Below are positions 6,869-7,721 of a stretch of DNA of 7,721 nucleotides, in pieces. The notes beneath the pieces were generated by a model. That model was given only the letters and a program-made list of their open reading frames with translations. It was not told where the DNA came from and searched no databases. Every line of letters starts with the position of its first letter. The stretch's first letter is position 1. Made by a program: the position numbers and the translations under genes. The stretch comes from Acidobacteriota bacterium (GTDB lineage Bacteria > Acidobacteriota > Terriglobia > Terriglobales > SCQP01): NCBI GenBank assembly GCA_021823305.1, contig JAKAOE010000076.1, positions 1-7,721 on the forward strand. Direction: 5' to 3'.

Positions 6869-7351
6869 ATGATCCGTTGGGCGGGGATGGCGATGAGTCT
6901 GCTCCTGGCCGGCGCCGCCGCCGCGCGCGCTCAAGTGCCGGCCATCACCCTCAAACAGGAGCGCCAGTACGCCAAGCTCTCCGCCCAGATGGCGAAGCAG
7001 CACGGCCACCAGCAGGCCGAGACCCTGGCCAAGATCGCCCTGCTCGACTACAACTTCGCCCTCGCCAACTTCGCCGTCTCCCACAATCGCTTCGCCCTCC
7101 AGGATCTCGGCCACGCCCGCGCCCACATGGACAGCGCCTGCTCCCTGCTGCGGGCGGAAATGAAGCGCGGCAAGACCAGCGGCATGAAAAACGTCGAGAT
7201 GGCCGCGCAACAGATGGTCTTTGGCCTCAAGGGCCTGGCCCAGCAGGTGGACTACACCGTGCGGCCCCAGGTCGAAGCCGTGCGCACCCATCTCGCCAAC
7301 CTTGATGCCGAGCTGCTGCAATGGATGTTCGCACCCAAACCCAAGCACTGA
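6869..7351 (+). CDS. Predicted secreted helical protein of unknown function
   Basis: I do not recognise a named family. The 160-aa product starts MIRWAGMAMSLLLAGAAAARA, a short signal peptide with a positive N-end, a hydrophobic core and a likely signal peptidase I site after A21 (ARA before Q22). The mature part of about 139 residues looks entirely alpha-helical, rich in Ala, Leu, Gln, Lys and His, with one cysteine (in DSACSLL), and has no visible catalytic motif. The spacing of ALLDYNFALANFAVSHNRFA and the following helix suggests a helical bundle or TPR-like fold; this is inference. In-frame ATGs at 6887 and 6893 are alternatives but would lose the N-terminal arginine, so 6869 is kept; no strong ribosome site precedes it. 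It follows uvrA by 55 bp and overlaps the next secreted protein gene by 31 bp, which suggests co-expression in the cell envelope. Confidence 0.8.
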   Translation: MIRWAGMAMSLLLAGAAAARAQVPAITLKQERQYAKLSAQMAKQHGHQQAETLAKIALLDYNFALANFAVSHNRFALQDLGHARAHMDSACSLLRAEMKRGKTSGMKNVEMAAQQMVFGLKGLAQQVDYTVRPQVEAVRTHLANLDAELLQWMFAPKPKH

Positions 7352-7721
7352 CGCCGGCCATCCGCGCTTGTGCCCCGCTCGCGCTCGCGTTGCTGCTCGC
7401 CGCCGCGCTGGCGCTGCCCGCCGCGGCCCAGGGCCAGTTCTACGATCCGCTCACCCGCGCCGAGGCCGATCGGGTGCGCCACACCTCCGAGGAGCTGAAC
7501 AAACGCCCGCCGCTGCTGCTCCACTTCGCCCACCAGCGCCTCGACCGCTTCCAGCGCCTGCGCGTCGCCTCGCCCCCGCCGCCGGCGCGCGGCGCCCAGC
7601 TCTACAACCTGCTGCGCCAGTACGCCGCCATCCTGCAGGAGGCCGACGATTCCGTGGACCAGTTGTTCCACGCCCGCGCCCAGTACAAGACCACCCCCAA
7701 GGTGCTGCGCCAGGTGGTCGC
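7321..7721 (+). CDS. Predicted secreted protein, 3' end outside the window
   Basis: An open frame from the ATG at 7321 runs without a stop to the window edge (133 codons seen). Residues 1-36 form a convincing signal peptide: Arg at 4 and 15, a hydrophobic run ALALLLAAALALPAAA and a likely cleavage after A36 (AAA before Q37). The mature part begins QGQFYDPLTRAEADRVR and continues as predicted helices (PLLLHFAHQRLDRFQRL, then LYNLLRQYAAILQEADDSVDQL), separated by a Pro/Ala loop. The opening YDPLTRAEAD recalls hypothetical exported proteins of Acidobacteriota; that is memory, not a search result. The start lies 31 bp inside the preceding gene in another frame, and no clear ribosome site is seen, so translational coupling is likely. 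Function is unknown, and the full length cannot be judged. Confidence 0.75.
   Translation, partial: MDVRTQTQALTPAIRACAPLALALLLAAALALPAAAQGQFYDPLTRAEADRVRHTSEELNKRPPLLLHFAHQRLDRFQRLRVASPPPPARGAQLYNLLRQYAAILQEADDSVDQLFHARAQYKTTPKVLRQVV

Overview
The window is 7.7 kb of very GC-rich bacterial chromosome, almost fully coding. It holds six protein genes and no RNA gene, CRISPR array, insertion sequence or recognisable phage sequence. The gene content (HemE, UvrA, a group II PLP decarboxylase, secreted helical proteins of unknown function) and the GC-rich codon use look most like Acidobacteriota. That assignment is an inference from general impression, not from a phylogenetic marker.

Layout. Positions 60-1421 on the minus strand encode an acyltransferase-3 family membrane protein (OafA/YrhL-like). 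Its start is uncertain because about 230 bp of repeat-rich sequence lies between the best start signal and the conserved domain. Five genes run rightward from 1451: a PLP-dependent group II decarboxylase of unknown substrate, hemE (joined to it by an ATGA overlap), uvrA (21 bp further on), a small secreted helical protein (55 bp after uvrA), and a second secreted protein that overlaps it by 31 bp and runs off the right edge.

How the genes relate. HemE (tetrapyrrole synthesis) and UvrA (nucleotide excision repair) are housekeeping enzymes with all their key residues. The decarboxylase is tightly coupled to hemE, but no shared pathway is evident. uvrA may have its own promoter over the hemE stop codon, and no LexA-type operator is seen there. 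The last two genes look like a co-translated pair of exported proteins and are the least understood part of the window.

The observations most worth a second look are: the nested inverted repeats at 1306-1389, which have crossing (pseudoknot-like) topology; the tandem secreted pair at the right end; the decarboxylase-hemE coupling; and a top strand that is C-rich regardless of gene direction, so synonymous codon choice flips between the leftward gene and the rightward genes.
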